Shown here one piece after another: positions 7,219 to 14,152 of a stretch of DNA of 14,159 nucleotides. The translations under genes were made by a program, and so were the position numbers. Each line of letters opens with the position of its first letter. Positions within the stretch are counted from its first letter, which is position 1. The DNA is taken from the NCBI GenBank assembly GCA_051745395.1, contig JBNJEA010000084.1:1-14159 (forward strand), given 5' to 3'. Below the pieces are notes generated by a model, which saw only the letters and a list, made by a program, of their open reading frames with translations, did no database searches and was not told the origin of the DNA. Origin of the DNA: JBNJEA01 sp051745395. GTDB lineage: Bacteria; Desulfobacterota; Desulfobacteria; Desulfobacterales; Desulfosalsimonadaceae.

Positions 7219-7926
7219 TTATTCTGTTTCGTTCGTATGGCTTGAACCGCCTTTTGAAACCACGACCATCGCCGGTCGAATCAATCGATCATGGAGCATG
7301 TAGCCTTTCTGCAATTCGTTGATCACCGTGTTTTCCGGGTACTGATCCGATTCCTCCTGCATTACCGCTTCATGGTATGTCGGATCAAAGGGTTTTCCCT
7401 GCGCCTCGACGGCGGTGACATTATAGTCTTTCAGGATCTTTACGATCTCGTTTAGCGTCATCTCGACGCCTTCGACCATGTTGCCGCCGTGTCCCGCATC
7501 ACTGGATTGCTGCTCCTTTGCGGCGACAAGGGCGCGCTCGAGGTTATCGATTACCGGCAACAAATCCTTGATCAAAGATTCATTGGCGAATTTTTTCTGA
7601 TCCTCGCGGTCGCGCTGGGAGCGCTTTTTGTAATTTTCAAAATCCGCGGTCATCCGCAACAGTCGGTCGTAGGTCTCGGCGGCTTCCTGCTTGACGGTGT
7701 CGAGCTCTTCTTTTACCGATTCGAGCTCGTCCTTTGATTTGCCCTTGCCCTCGGCGTCCCGGCTTTTTTCCGGACTTTGTTCTGTGTTTTCATCGTCCTG
7801 GACGTCGGCTTCGTTGGCGTTGCTCCGATTTTGTTTCATATCGATGGTTTTATCGTCCTTTTTCCGATTTTCCGTGGTATTTTGTTTATCCGTCGTTGTT
7901 GCCTTGTCTTCTCCGGTTTCCTTCAT
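7219..7926 (-). CDS. grpE: Nucleotide exchange factor GrpE (about 235 aa)
   Basis: GrpE dimers release ADP from DnaK. The N-terminal ~60 residues are low-complexity and highly charged. A long helical/coiled-coil segment follows (about 65-120, including DRLLRMTADFENYKKRSQRD), then the four-helix part and the C-terminal beta domain with the family signature PFDPTYHEAVMQ, VINELQKGYMLHDRLIRPAMVVVSKG. The open frame extends to an ATG at 7950, but AGGTGAT (7940-7934), a perfect match to part of the anti-SD complement, lies seven bases before the ATG at 7926 and nothing comparable precedes 7950, so I prefer 7926; 7950 (243 aa) remains possible. It is longer than E. coli GrpE (197 aa) because of the acidic N-terminal extension. 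It is the first gene of a grpE-dnaK operon with no hrcA in front. Confidence 0.95.
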   Translation of the reverse strand: MKETGEDKATTTDKQNTTENRKKDDKTIDMKQNRSNANEADVQDDENTEQSPEKSRDAEGKGKSKDELESVKEELDTVKQEAAETYDRLLRMTADFENYKKRSQRDREDQKKFANESLIKDLLPVIDNLERALVAAKEQQSSDAGHGGNMVEGVEMTLNEIVKILKDYNVTAVEAQGKPFDPTYHEAVMQEESDQYPENTVINELQKGYMLHDRLIRPAMVVVSKGGSSHTNETE

Positions 7927-7933
7927 AGCCGCC

Positions 7934-7940
7934 ATCACCT
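7934..7940 (-). promoter_or_regulatory. Ribosome binding site favouring the shorter grpE start
   Basis: AGGTGAT on the minus strand, seven bases before the ATG at 7926-7924. It lies inside the longer open frame that begins at 7950. Confidence 0.55.
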
Positions 7941-8024
7941 TTGAAAGCATTTGATTTCAAAATGTTATCGTGTACTAAAAACCACTGATTGTTCAACGAC
8001 TTCAAACATTTATAATTTTCACTG

Positions 8025-8052
8025 AAGATAAGACGGAATAGAGGATTGTCAA
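8025..8052 (-). promoter_or_regulatory. Candidate sigma-70 promoter of grpE-dnaK
   Basis: Minus-strand TTGACA (8052-8047), 16-base spacer, TATCTT (8030-8025). It would start a leader of roughly 90 bases. No CIRCE inverted repeat (TTAGCACTC-N9-GAGTGCTAA) and no clear sigma-32 promoter is visible between here and grpE. Confidence 0.5.
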
Positions 8053-8125
8053 TAGGGGGCTTTTAAAAATCAATGATGGAATTTGTGGCCCGACAACGAT
8101 TGCAAATGGCGGTTATCGGGCCGGG

Positions 8126-8397
8126 AAAAAGGGGGAAAGTCCCGGCCGTGAACCCTTGTTCGGGCGGATGCGGAAAAAAGCGGGTCATAACATGGCCGGG
8201 AACGATCCGCGACACAGACTGCATTACTTATCGCTGCTTCCTTCCGGACCTGACGAGGTTCGTAACCGTCTGTTGCGCGGCGGCCGACCAGAATGACCCG
8301 CAAAATCCGCAAATTGCCCTCAGCAAGGGAATTCGGCCCCGCATAAAGCGGATTTCGGGTACAGGGCACCGCTATCGCCCCGCTTATCACAGCCGGG
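8126..8397 (-). ncRNA. ffs: Large-form bacterial SRP RNA with Alu-type domain (about 270 nt)
   Basis: RNA scaffold of the signal recognition particle, which with Ffh targets nascent membrane proteins. The conserved helix 8 tip CAGGTCCGGAAGGAAGCAG is at about 8253-8234. Below it lie CCGCG-CA-ACAGAC (8280-8268) paired with GTCTGT-GT-CGCGG (8219-8207), then GCGGGTCAT (8302-8294 region) paired with ATGACCCGC (8188-8180). Pairing continues outwards: GCGGA/TCCGC, CCCTTG/CAAGGG and GGCCG (8338-8334)/CGGCC (8148-8144), forming a long helix 5. The 5' part, with TAGCGGTGCCCTGTACC and GGGCCGAATTCCCTT (about 8374-8325), closely resembles the Alu domain of the ~270-nt Bacillus scRNA. A promoter sits just upstream and a T-run (8130-8126) marks the probable 3' end. 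The exact 3' end is uncertain. Confidence 0.9.
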
Positions 8398-8403
8398 AGT
8401 GTC

Positions 8404-8432
8404 AATATAGGCCGGTTTTTTCCGCTTTTCAA
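8404..8432 (-). promoter_or_regulatory. Sigma-70 promoter of the SRP RNA
   Basis: Minus-strand TTGAAA (8432-8427), 17-base spacer, TATATT (8409-8404). The predicted start is near 8397, which gives an RNA of about 270 nt, as expected for a large SRP RNA. Confidence 0.7.
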
Positions 8433-8468
8433 GAGCGAATTGATAAATAATGATTTATAAGGATTGTC

Positions 8469-8496
8469 TTTACAGGCCCGGTCATTATTGTATAAA
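8469..8496 (+). promoter_or_regulatory. Sigma-70 promoter of tilS-ftsH-folP
   Basis: TTTACA (8469-8474), 16-base spacer, TATAAA (8491-8496); start expected near 8503, leader about 50 bases. It is divergent from the SRP RNA promoter, whose -35 ends 36 bases away. Confidence 0.65.
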
Positions 8497-8555
8497 GTTT
8501 TTCCGGTTATGTCTCCATGATATGAAAGGACAACCCAACTTGCTGCCGCAAACCA

Positions 8556-10067
8556 ATGACATCTCTGTATTGTAATCCGCGCTCAACTGCCGGAGGCAAT
8601 CGGCTGGCTGCCCGGGTAAAACAAACGATTGCAGCCCATGACATGATTGCACCCGGCCAGGCTGTATTGGCCGCTGTATCCGGCGGTCCCGACTCTGTGG
8701 CGCTTTTGTCGTTGCTCATGGCCCTCGCCGCCCACCACGGCTGCCATATCGGGGTTGCGCATTTCCATCACGGCCTGCGAAAAGAATCGGCCGATGCGGA
8801 CGCCCGATTTGTGGAAAGGCTTGCAAAGCAGCACAATCTGCCTTATTATATTGAAAAAATAGACCTTCTTTCCGAACAGAAAAAAAGCGGGCAGAATCTG
8901 GAAGAAGCCGGCAGACAGGCCCGTTACCGGTTTTTTCACCGGATTGCAGCAGAAAAGGATTTCCATCGGATTGCCGTGGGCCATCACGGCAATGACAATG
9001 CAGAACTGATTTTAATGAATCTGCTTCGCGGCAGCGGGCCGGCCGGCATCAGCGGTATTGATGCCAAACGGGGACGCATTATCCGGCCGTTGATTTACGC
9101 CAGCCGCAGGGAGATATTGGCCTATCTCGAAACAAGACAGATCCCGTACCGGCATGACCCGTCCAATGATGAAACGATATTTCAGCGCAATCATATCCGC
9201 CATCATTTACTGCCCGCCCTGGCGGAATATAATCCCCGGATTGTGGAAACACTCAACCGGGCAGGGGAAGTGCTGCGCGATGAAAACGAGTGGGTCGATA
9301 CAGTGGCCGATTCCCTGCATGCCCGGGTTTTGATTTCCAGAAAACCTGCCGAAGAGGTCTTAGACATTGCCGGACTGACGGGGCTGCATACCGCCGCACT
9401 GCGTCGGATATTGAGAAAAGCCATTTTTCAGGTCAAAGGAGATCTGCGCCGGATCGATTTTTTTCATATCGACACCGCCATTGACCTCATCCGACAAAAC
9501 CGGCGGGGCCGGCGGCTCGATTTGCCGGATCGGGTCCGCATTGCCAACGACGGCAGGCATCTGAGAATCACGAAAGAAAAAAAATCCTTGCGGTCTTTGG
9601 ATTTGTCCGGCAAAAAATTGGACACGGCCGGATTCGAATACCGGGTCGAAAAGGCCGAAGCCATTGATACCACGGTCTGGATCGGAGAAACCGGGGACCG
9701 TTTGTGCCTGAGCCGAATGCCCCGACCGGAATTGTCGGGCTGGCCCGATGGCAATACCATGACGGTGGATTGGGACCGGCTCACATTTCCGTTAACCATT
9801 CGGAATGCGCGTCCCGGCGATCGGTTTACGCCATTGGGTGTAAACGGGACGCAGAAAATAAAAAATTTTTTTATCGATAAAAAAGTACCGGCCTGCCGAC
9901 GGCGGCAAACGCCGCTGGTTGTCGATGCCAGCGGCATCATCTGGGTTTCGGGCTTTCGAATCGATGAACGGGTGAAAATCACGGCGGCGACGACCACCGT
10001 TTTACAAGGGATCTACATCCCCGCAGCCGATAACCATTGCCTTGTGTATGTGGAGGATACAATTTGA
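8556..10067 (+). CDS. tilS: tRNA(Ile)-lysidine synthase TilS (503 aa)
   Basis: TilS uses ATP and lysine to convert C34 of the CAU-anticodon tRNA-Ile to lysidine, so that it reads AUA and is charged with Ile rather than Met. The N-terminal PP-loop ATPase domain carries SGGPDS (42-47), HFHHGLRKESADADARF (about 69-85), the GHHGNDNAE motif (142-150), LLRGSGPAGISG (156-167) and DPSNDETIFQRNHIRH (201-216). The C-terminal substrate-binding domain contains RNARPGDRFTPLGVNGTQKIK, with KNFFIDKKVP just after it, at about 425-455. Length fits the long, two-domain TilS form. The ATG at 8556 has no good Shine-Dalgarno, but an in-frame stop at 8523 and the lack of other upstream starts leave it as the first possible one. 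It is the first gene of the tilS-ftsH-folP operon and its stop overlaps the ftsH start. Confidence 0.95.
   Translation: MTSLYCNPRSTAGGNRLAARVKQTIAAHDMIAPGQAVLAAVSGGPDSVALLSLLMALAAHHGCHIGVAHFHHGLRKESADADARFVERLAKQHNLPYYIEKIDLLSEQKKSGQNLEEAGRQARYRFFHRIAAEKDFHRIAVGHHGNDNAELILMNLLRGSGPAGISGIDAKRGRIIRPLIYASRREILAYLETRQIPYRHDPSNDETIFQRNHIRHHLLPALAEYNPRIVETLNRAGEVLRDENEWVDTVADSLHARVLISRKPAEEVLDIAGLTGLHTAALRRILRKAIFQVKGDLRRIDFFHIDTAIDLIRQNRRGRRLDLPDRVRIANDGRHLRITKEKKSLRSLDLSGKKLDTAGFEYRVEKAEAIDTTVWIGETGDRLCLSRMPRPELSGWPDGNTMTVDWDRLTFPLTIRNARPGDRFTPLGVNGTQKIKNFFIDKKVPACRRRQTPLVVDASGIIWVSGFRIDERVKITAATTTVLQGIYIPAADNHCLVYVEDTI
10052..10056 (+). promoter_or_regulatory. Ribosome binding site of ftsH
   Basis: GGAGG inside the tilS 3' end, seven bases before TTG at 10064. 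It decides the ftsH start and places it across the tilS stop codon (TTGA overlap). Confidence 0.75.
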
Positions 10068-11926
10068 ACGCATTTAACAAAAACCTGGCGCTATGGATCG
10101 TTATCGTACTGATGATGATCATGCTCTACAATATTTTCAACACCCAGCAGCAAAACCAGACCGAACTCGGCTACTCGGAATTTGTTTCCATGGTCGAAAA
10201 CGGCCGGGTGACCCGGGTGCTTATCGAAGGAGACAAGTTGACCGTCACCGACACCAACGGCGATCAACAATACACCTATGCGCCCAAAGACGATCAGTTG
10301 ATTGAACTGCTCCGGCAAAACAACGTCAACATCAAGGCCAAGCCGGAGCAGGAAACGCCCTGGTTTGTTTCGGTCCTGGTCTCCTGGTTTCCGATGATTT
10401 TACTGATTGCCGTCTGGATTTTTTTCATGCGGCAGATGCAGGGCGGCGGCGGAAAAGCGCTGTCTTTCGGAAAAAGCGGGGCCCGGACGCTTTCCGAACA
10501 ATCGGCCAAGATCACCTTTGTCGACGTGGCCGGCGTGGATGAGGCCAAGGAGGAGGTCGGGGAACTGGTTGAATTTCTCAAAAACCCGAAAAAATACACC
10601 CGCCTCGGCGGCCGGATACCCAAAGGCGTGCTCATGGTCGGCGGACCGGGCACCGGCAAGACCCTGCTGGCCCGCGCCATCGCCGGTGAAGCCGGAGTGC
10701 CCTTTTTTTCCATTTCCGGATCGGACTTCGTGGAAATGTTTGTCGGCGTCGGGGCCTCCCGGGTGCGTGATCTTTTTGTACAGGGCAAAAAAAACGCGCC
10801 GTGTTTGATTTTTATCGACGAAATCGATGCGGTGGGCCGACAGCGGGGGGCCGGCCTGGGCGGCGGCCACGATGAACGCGAGCAGACCTTAAACCAGCTG
10901 CTTGTGGAAATGGACGGTTTTGAATCCAATGAAGGCGTTATTTTAATTGCCTCGACCAACCGGCCCGACGTGCTCGATCCCGCGTTGCTTCGGCCCGGTC
11001 GATTCGATCGTCAGGTGGTGGTTCCCATGCCCGATATCAAGGGCCGCACCCAGATCATAACGGTGCACCTGAAAAAAACGCCCTCGGCCACCGAGATCGA
11101 TGTTGATGCCCTGGCCCGGGGCACGCCGGGCTTTTCCGGCGCGGACCTTGAAAACATGGTCAATGAAGCGGCCCTGATCGCGGCCAAGAAAGACAAGGAA
11201 AAACTGACCATGGATGACTTCGAGGATGCCAAGGACAAAATCTACATGGGCCTGGAAAGAAAATCCAAGGTCATGCGCGAAGAAGACAAGCGCACCACGG
11301 CTTATCACGAGGGCGGACACGCGCTTGTGGCCCGCTTTCTACCGGAAACCGATTCCATCAATAAAATTACCATCATTCCCCGCGGCCGGGCGGCCGGGGT
11401 CACCTGGTTTCTGCCCGAAGAACGCGATTTCATGTTCAAAGACCAGTTGATGAGCGAACTGGCCGTGGCCATGGGCGGCCGGGTGGCCGAGGAACTGGTG
11501 TTTCAGCGCATCAGCACGGGGGCGGCCAACGACATTAAAAAAGCCACCGAACTGGCCCAGAAGATGGTGCGCACCTGGGGCATGAGCGAGCAGCTCGGGC
11601 CGCTGGCGTATGGTCAAAACGATGAACATATCTTTCTGGGCCGGGAAATCACCCAGCACAAGGATTATTCCGAGGCCACCGCCCAGAAAATCGACGCCGA
11701 AGTCACCCGCATCGTCACGGAAACCTATGAGACGGCCCGCCGGATTCTGGAAGAAAACATCGACATTTTAACAAAACTTGCCGAACGGCTGTTAGACAAA
11801 GAAACGGTGATGGGCAAAGAACTCGACGCCCTGATCCGTGAAATGCGGCCCGGCATGAAGCTGCCGTCCGACGACCAGGCCGCCGAGGCGGCGGAAAAAG
11901 CAGAGTCGAGCCATGAAAACGCTTGA
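10064..11926 (+). CDS. ftsH: ATP-dependent zinc metalloprotease FtsH (620 aa)
   Basis: Membrane-anchored AAA+ protease that extracts and degrades misfolded membrane proteins and some regulators, working as a hexamer at the inner membrane. From the TTG start: transmembrane helix 1 (about 8-25), an extracytoplasmic segment (26-98), and transmembrane helix 2 (101-123). The AAA domain has Walker A GGPGTGKT (193-200), Walker B IFIDEID (249-255) and the second region of homology with STNRPDVLDPALLRPGRFD (297-315). The protease domain has zinc motif HEGGH (415-419) and the third ligand Asp in AANDIKKA (487-494). It ends with a charged Ala/Glu-rich tail. An in-frame TTG at 10037 also exists, but GGAGG before 10064 and the start of the membrane helix favour 10064. 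Length is normal. It overlaps tilS by 4 bases and folP by 14, so translation is probably coupled. Confidence 0.97.
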   Translation: MNAFNKNLALWIVIVLMMIMLYNIFNTQQQNQTELGYSEFVSMVENGRVTRVLIEGDKLTVTDTNGDQQYTYAPKDDQLIELLRQNNVNIKAKPEQETPWFVSVLVSWFPMILLIAVWIFFMRQMQGGGGKALSFGKSGARTLSEQSAKITFVDVAGVDEAKEEVGELVEFLKNPKKYTRLGGRIPKGVLMVGGPGTGKTLLARAIAGEAGVPFFSISGSDFVEMFVGVGASRVRDLFVQGKKNAPCLIFIDEIDAVGRQRGAGLGGGHDEREQTLNQLLVEMDGFESNEGVILIASTNRPDVLDPALLRPGRFDRQVVVPMPDIKGRTQIITVHLKKTPSATEIDVDALARGTPGFSGADLENMVNEAALIAAKKDKEKLTMDDFEDAKDKIYMGLERKSKVMREEDKRTTAYHEGGHALVARFLPETDSINKITIIPRGRAAGVTWFLPEERDFMFKDQLMSELAVAMGGRVAEELVFQRISTGAANDIKKATELAQKMVRTWGMSEQLGPLAYGQNDEHIFLGREITQHKDYSEATAQKIDAEVTRIVTETYETARRILEENIDILTKLAERLLDKETVMGKELDALIREMRPGMKLPSDDQAAEAAEKAESSHENA

Positions 11927-12782
11927 TCTGAACTGGCGGGGCCATCGGCTGCAACTCGGCCACCGGACGCGCATCATGGGAATCTTAAATGTCACCCCGG
12001 ATTCGTTTTCCGACGGGGGCCATTTTTTCGATGCCGATGCCGCCCTGGCCCGGGCTGAATCCATGATCGCCGAAGGCGCCGACATCATCGACATCGGCGG
12101 GGAATCGAGCCGGCCGTTTTCCGAACCGGTAGCCGCCGAAGAAGAAACCCGGCGAGTGGTGCCGATCATTGAGCACCTGGCCCAAACCATCTCGGTACCC
12201 ATTTCCATTGACACGACAAAATCCGAAGTCGCCCGGCGGGCCATGGCCGCCGGGGCGGCCATTATCAATGACATCAGCGCCGGCCGTTTTGACCCCGAAA
12301 TGAGCCGGGTTGCAGCAGAAACGGGCGCCGTGTTCGTGCTGATGCACATGAAGGGCACACCCAAAACCATGCAGAAAAATCCGGTCTATTCGGATTTGAT
12401 CGGCGAAATCTGCGACTATCTGGAAACGGCAATGAACACGGCCGAAGCCGCCGGCGTGGCCCGGCAGAACCTCATTGTGGATCCGGGCATCGGTTTCGGC
12501 AAAACGGTATCGCACAACCTTGAAATCATAAAAAAAATCGATCAATTTCATCGAACCGGCGCCCCCGTTTTGCTCGGGCCGTCCCGAAAGGCCTTTATTC
12601 GCAATCTCCTGGCCGGATCGGATCAAAAAACGCCCGACGCCGATGGCCCGATCGTTTCCGCGGGCACCCAGGCCGCGGTGGCCGCCGCGGTGCGCAACGG
12701 GGTGGAAATCATCCGGGTCCATGACGTAGCCGAAACCAGGACCACCCTGAAGATTGTCGACGCCGTCCGCAATCAACCCTGA
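11913..12782 (+). CDS. folP: Dihydropteroate synthase FolP (289 aa)
   Basis: Condenses p-aminobenzoate with 7,8-dihydropterin pyrophosphate to dihydropteroate in folate synthesis; target of sulfonamides. Motifs: MGILNVTPDSFSDGG (22-36), DIGGESSRP (60-68), SIDTTK (98-103), INDISAG (118-124), MHMKGTP (144-150), DPGIGFGK (190-197), GPSRKAFI (222-229) and IIRVHDV (266-272), together a complete TIM-barrel set of pterin and phosphate ligands. Length is typical. The pABA loop reads SSRPFSEP, where E. coli has STRPG; this is a normal kind of variation and I would not call resistance from it. The ATG lies inside the ftsH 3' end, giving a 14-base overlap with a weak GAG as ribosome site. It is the last gene of the tight tilS-ftsH-folP run; a hairpin follows its stop. 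Confidence 0.97.
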   Translation: MKTLDLNWRGHRLQLGHRTRIMGILNVTPDSFSDGGHFFDADAALARAESMIAEGADIIDIGGESSRPFSEPVAAEEETRRVVPIIEHLAQTISVPISIDTTKSEVARRAMAAGAAIINDISAGRFDPEMSRVAAETGAVFVLMHMKGTPKTMQKNPVYSDLIGEICDYLETAMNTAEAAGVARQNLIVDPGIGFGKTVSHNLEIIKKIDQFHRTGAPVLLGPSRKAFIRNLLAGSDQKTPDADGPIVSAGTQAAVAAAVRNGVEIIRVHDVAETRTTLKIVDAVRNQP

Positions 12783-12803
12783 TGGTCTCGTAAAAAGCGA
12801 TTT

Positions 12804-12823
12804 ATGCCGCCGGCGGCATTTTT
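12804..12823 (+). terminator. Candidate terminator after folP
   Basis: A perfect 16-base palindrome, ATGCCGCC/GGCGGCAT (12804-12819), can fold into a 6-bp stem with CCGG loop, followed by five T (12819-12823, the first belonging to the stem). It lies 21 bases past the folP stop. The stem is short, so termination may be partial. Confidence 0.5.
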
Positions 12824-12847
12824 GCAGAAAGGAACTTTAGGAGGTCA

Positions 12848-12888
12848 GGCACTAAGGGACTAAGGGACTAAGGCACTAAGGCACTGAG
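12848..12888. repeat. Five 8-bp tandem units (GGCACTAA type)
   Basis: Units in order: GGCACTAA, GGGACTAA, GGGACTAA, GGCACTAA, GGCACTGA. They lie in the gap between folP and the YbbR gene, directly beside a second repeat at 12889-12918. No coding role is seen. Confidence 0.85.
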
Positions 12889-12918
12889 TTTTTTAAACCT
12901 TATACCTTAAACCTCGAG
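12889..12918. repeat. 7-bp tandem repeat copy ending in CTCGAG
   Basis: T-run, then AAACCTT, ATACCTT, AAACCTC, GAG. Its reverse strand matches the layout of the repeat at 266-321 (CTCGAG first, AAGGTATAAGG in the middle, A-run last), but with fewer units. Confidence 0.75.
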
Positions 12919-13007
12919 TTCCTTGAAGCTCTTGGGACGGCAAGGTCGCCGTTGCAGCGCAAATCCACCGCCACTTCCGAGTGCCGCAGACGATCCGAAT
13001 TCAATTT

Positions 13008-13949
13008 ATGCATAAAGCTGCCAAAAAACGCTTCAACTTGAAATGGCTGCTTCTTTCGGCAATCATTGTCGCCTTTGCGGCCTCTTACTGGCATGTAGCC
13101 CATTTTCACGAAGCCACCCTGACGATCGGCCTCGAAGTCTACGCCATTCCGGAAGACTTCACCGTCGTCGATCCGCCGAGCCAAACCATCGAAGTCCGGG
13201 TCCGCGGCCCCCGGAGCGCCGTCCGGAAAGCTGCCGACACAGACATCACCTACAAGGCCAATCTGTCCGATGCCGGCGCCGGGGTAAACCCCATCGCCAT
13301 TGACCCCGAAGAGCTGCCGCTTGCCGACGACATTACCGTGGTCAGCGTCAGCATCGACGACAAAACCATCACGCTGGAAAACACCATTGAAAAAAAACTG
13401 CCCGTCCGGGTCCAATCCAAGGGCAACGCGGCCTTCGGCTACCGGGTGAAGGAAAAACGGGTCGATCCGTCCAAAGTGACGCTGCGGGGTCCCGAAAGCA
13501 AACTCTCGCCATTGACGGCCGTAAAGACCCACGCCATTGACATCACGGGGGCATCGAAAACCATACAGGAAAAAATCACTCTGGATTTGCCCGAAAGCGT
13601 CCAAGTATTGCCCGATCAGCAGCCCCTTTCCGCCTCGATTGTCATCGGGGCAAAAACAACGGAAAAAACCCTGGAAAACGTTATCGTTACCGGCCGCAAC
13701 ACCCCTTATTTCCACATCATTCAGCCCGATACCATCCGGCTGACCATCCGGGCCGCCCAACCCGTGTTCGCCGGCGCGTTTTCCCGGAAAAACGTATCGG
13801 TTTTTTTGGAACTAGAAGGTCTGGCCCCGGGCATCTATGTCAAGCCGGCAATTATCCGGCTGCCCGACAATATTTCCCTGGTGCGGGCCGACCCCCAGGT
13901 ATTTACCGTTCAAATCAAAAAAACCCCCCCTGCGTCCGGAGGACCATGA
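13008..13949 (+). CDS. YbbR-domain protein, membrane-anchored (313 aa)
   Basis: The product has a short positive N-terminus (MHKAAKKRFNLK), one membrane helix (about 12-31, LKWLLLSAIIVAFAASYWHV), then an extracytoplasmic all-beta region made of YbbR-like repeats. The repeats show as recurring segments: YAIPEDFTVVDPPSQTIEVRVRGP, LPVRVQSKGNAAFGYRVKEKRVDPSKVTLRGPES and a third near 230-300. Proteins of this type (CdaR in Firmicutes) bind and regulate the diadenylate cyclase CdaA, which makes c-di-AMP. The open frame continues upstream to a GTG at 12981 (322 aa); neither start has a clear ribosome site and I chose the ATG because the membrane helix follows it closely. The usual cdaA gene does not precede it: the 225 bases after folP hold a hairpin and two repeats. 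Its stop overlaps the coaX start. Confidence 0.82.
   Translation: MHKAAKKRFNLKWLLLSAIIVAFAASYWHVAHFHEATLTIGLEVYAIPEDFTVVDPPSQTIEVRVRGPRSAVRKAADTDITYKANLSDAGAGVNPIAIDPEELPLADDITVVSVSIDDKTITLENTIEKKLPVRVQSKGNAAFGYRVKEKRVDPSKVTLRGPESKLSPLTAVKTHAIDITGASKTIQEKITLDLPESVQVLPDQQPLSASIVIGAKTTEKTLENVIVTGRNTPYFHIIQPDTIRLTIRAAQPVFAGAFSRKNVSVFLELEGLAPGIYVKPAIIRLPDNISLVRADPQVFTVQIKKTPPASGGP
13938..13942 (+). promoter_or_regulatory. Ribosome binding site of coaX
   Basis: GGAGG within the end of the YbbR gene. The spacer is three bases to the ATG at 13946 and six to the ATG at 13949, so the second ATG is slightly favoured. Confidence 0.55.
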
Positions 13950-14152
13950 TGCTTCTCGTAGTCGATGTCGGCAATACCCATACGGTGGTGGGCCTTTATA
14001 AAGACGACCGCTTAATCGATGACTGGCGGATTCACACGGAACCGAAACTGACCGTGGATGAATTTCAACTGATGGTGTCGCATTTTCTCGAAAGGGGCGG
14101 CATTGAGGCCGCCGGCATTGATCAGACCGTGGTTTCCTGCGTATTAAAATAA
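13946..14152 (+). CDS. coaX: Type III pantothenate kinase CoaX, N-terminal fragment with early stop
   Basis: CoaX phosphorylates pantothenate with ATP in the first step of coenzyme A synthesis. The fragment starts MMLLVVDVGNTHTVVGLY, the phosphate-binding DVGNT loop of the ASKHA fold, followed by WRIHTEPKLTVDEF and GIDQTVVSCV. Full-length CoaX is about 250-260 residues; here a TAA comes after 68 codons, seven bases before the window ends. In the family the segment after VVSCV usually continues as VP(P)L, but here the sequence turns into AT-rich TTAAAATAATAGAGGA. The similarity therefore breaks at about 14140. This could be an insertion junction, a deletion, or an assembly/contig-end error. 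As it stands, the gene lacks the second Asp motif and the dimer interface and could not make an active enzyme. Its start overlaps the ybbR stop (ATGA), which suggests coupled translation. Confidence 0.8.
   Translation: MMLLVVDVGNTHTVVGLYKDDRLIDDWRIHTEPKLTVDEFQLMVSHFLERGGIEAAGIDQTVVSCVLK

Noticed and set aside
8070..8450. Open frames of 120-125 codons on both strands
   Set aside because: They lie over the SRP RNA gene and its promoter; the RNA explains the conservation.
12848..12918. CRISPR or integration (att) site
   Set aside because: Continuous 7-8 base tandem units, no tRNA, integrase or flanking target duplication seen.
12900..13760. 286-codon minus-strand open frame
   Set aside because: Antisense to the YbbR gene, with low-complexity Gly/Asp/Phe composition and no family features.
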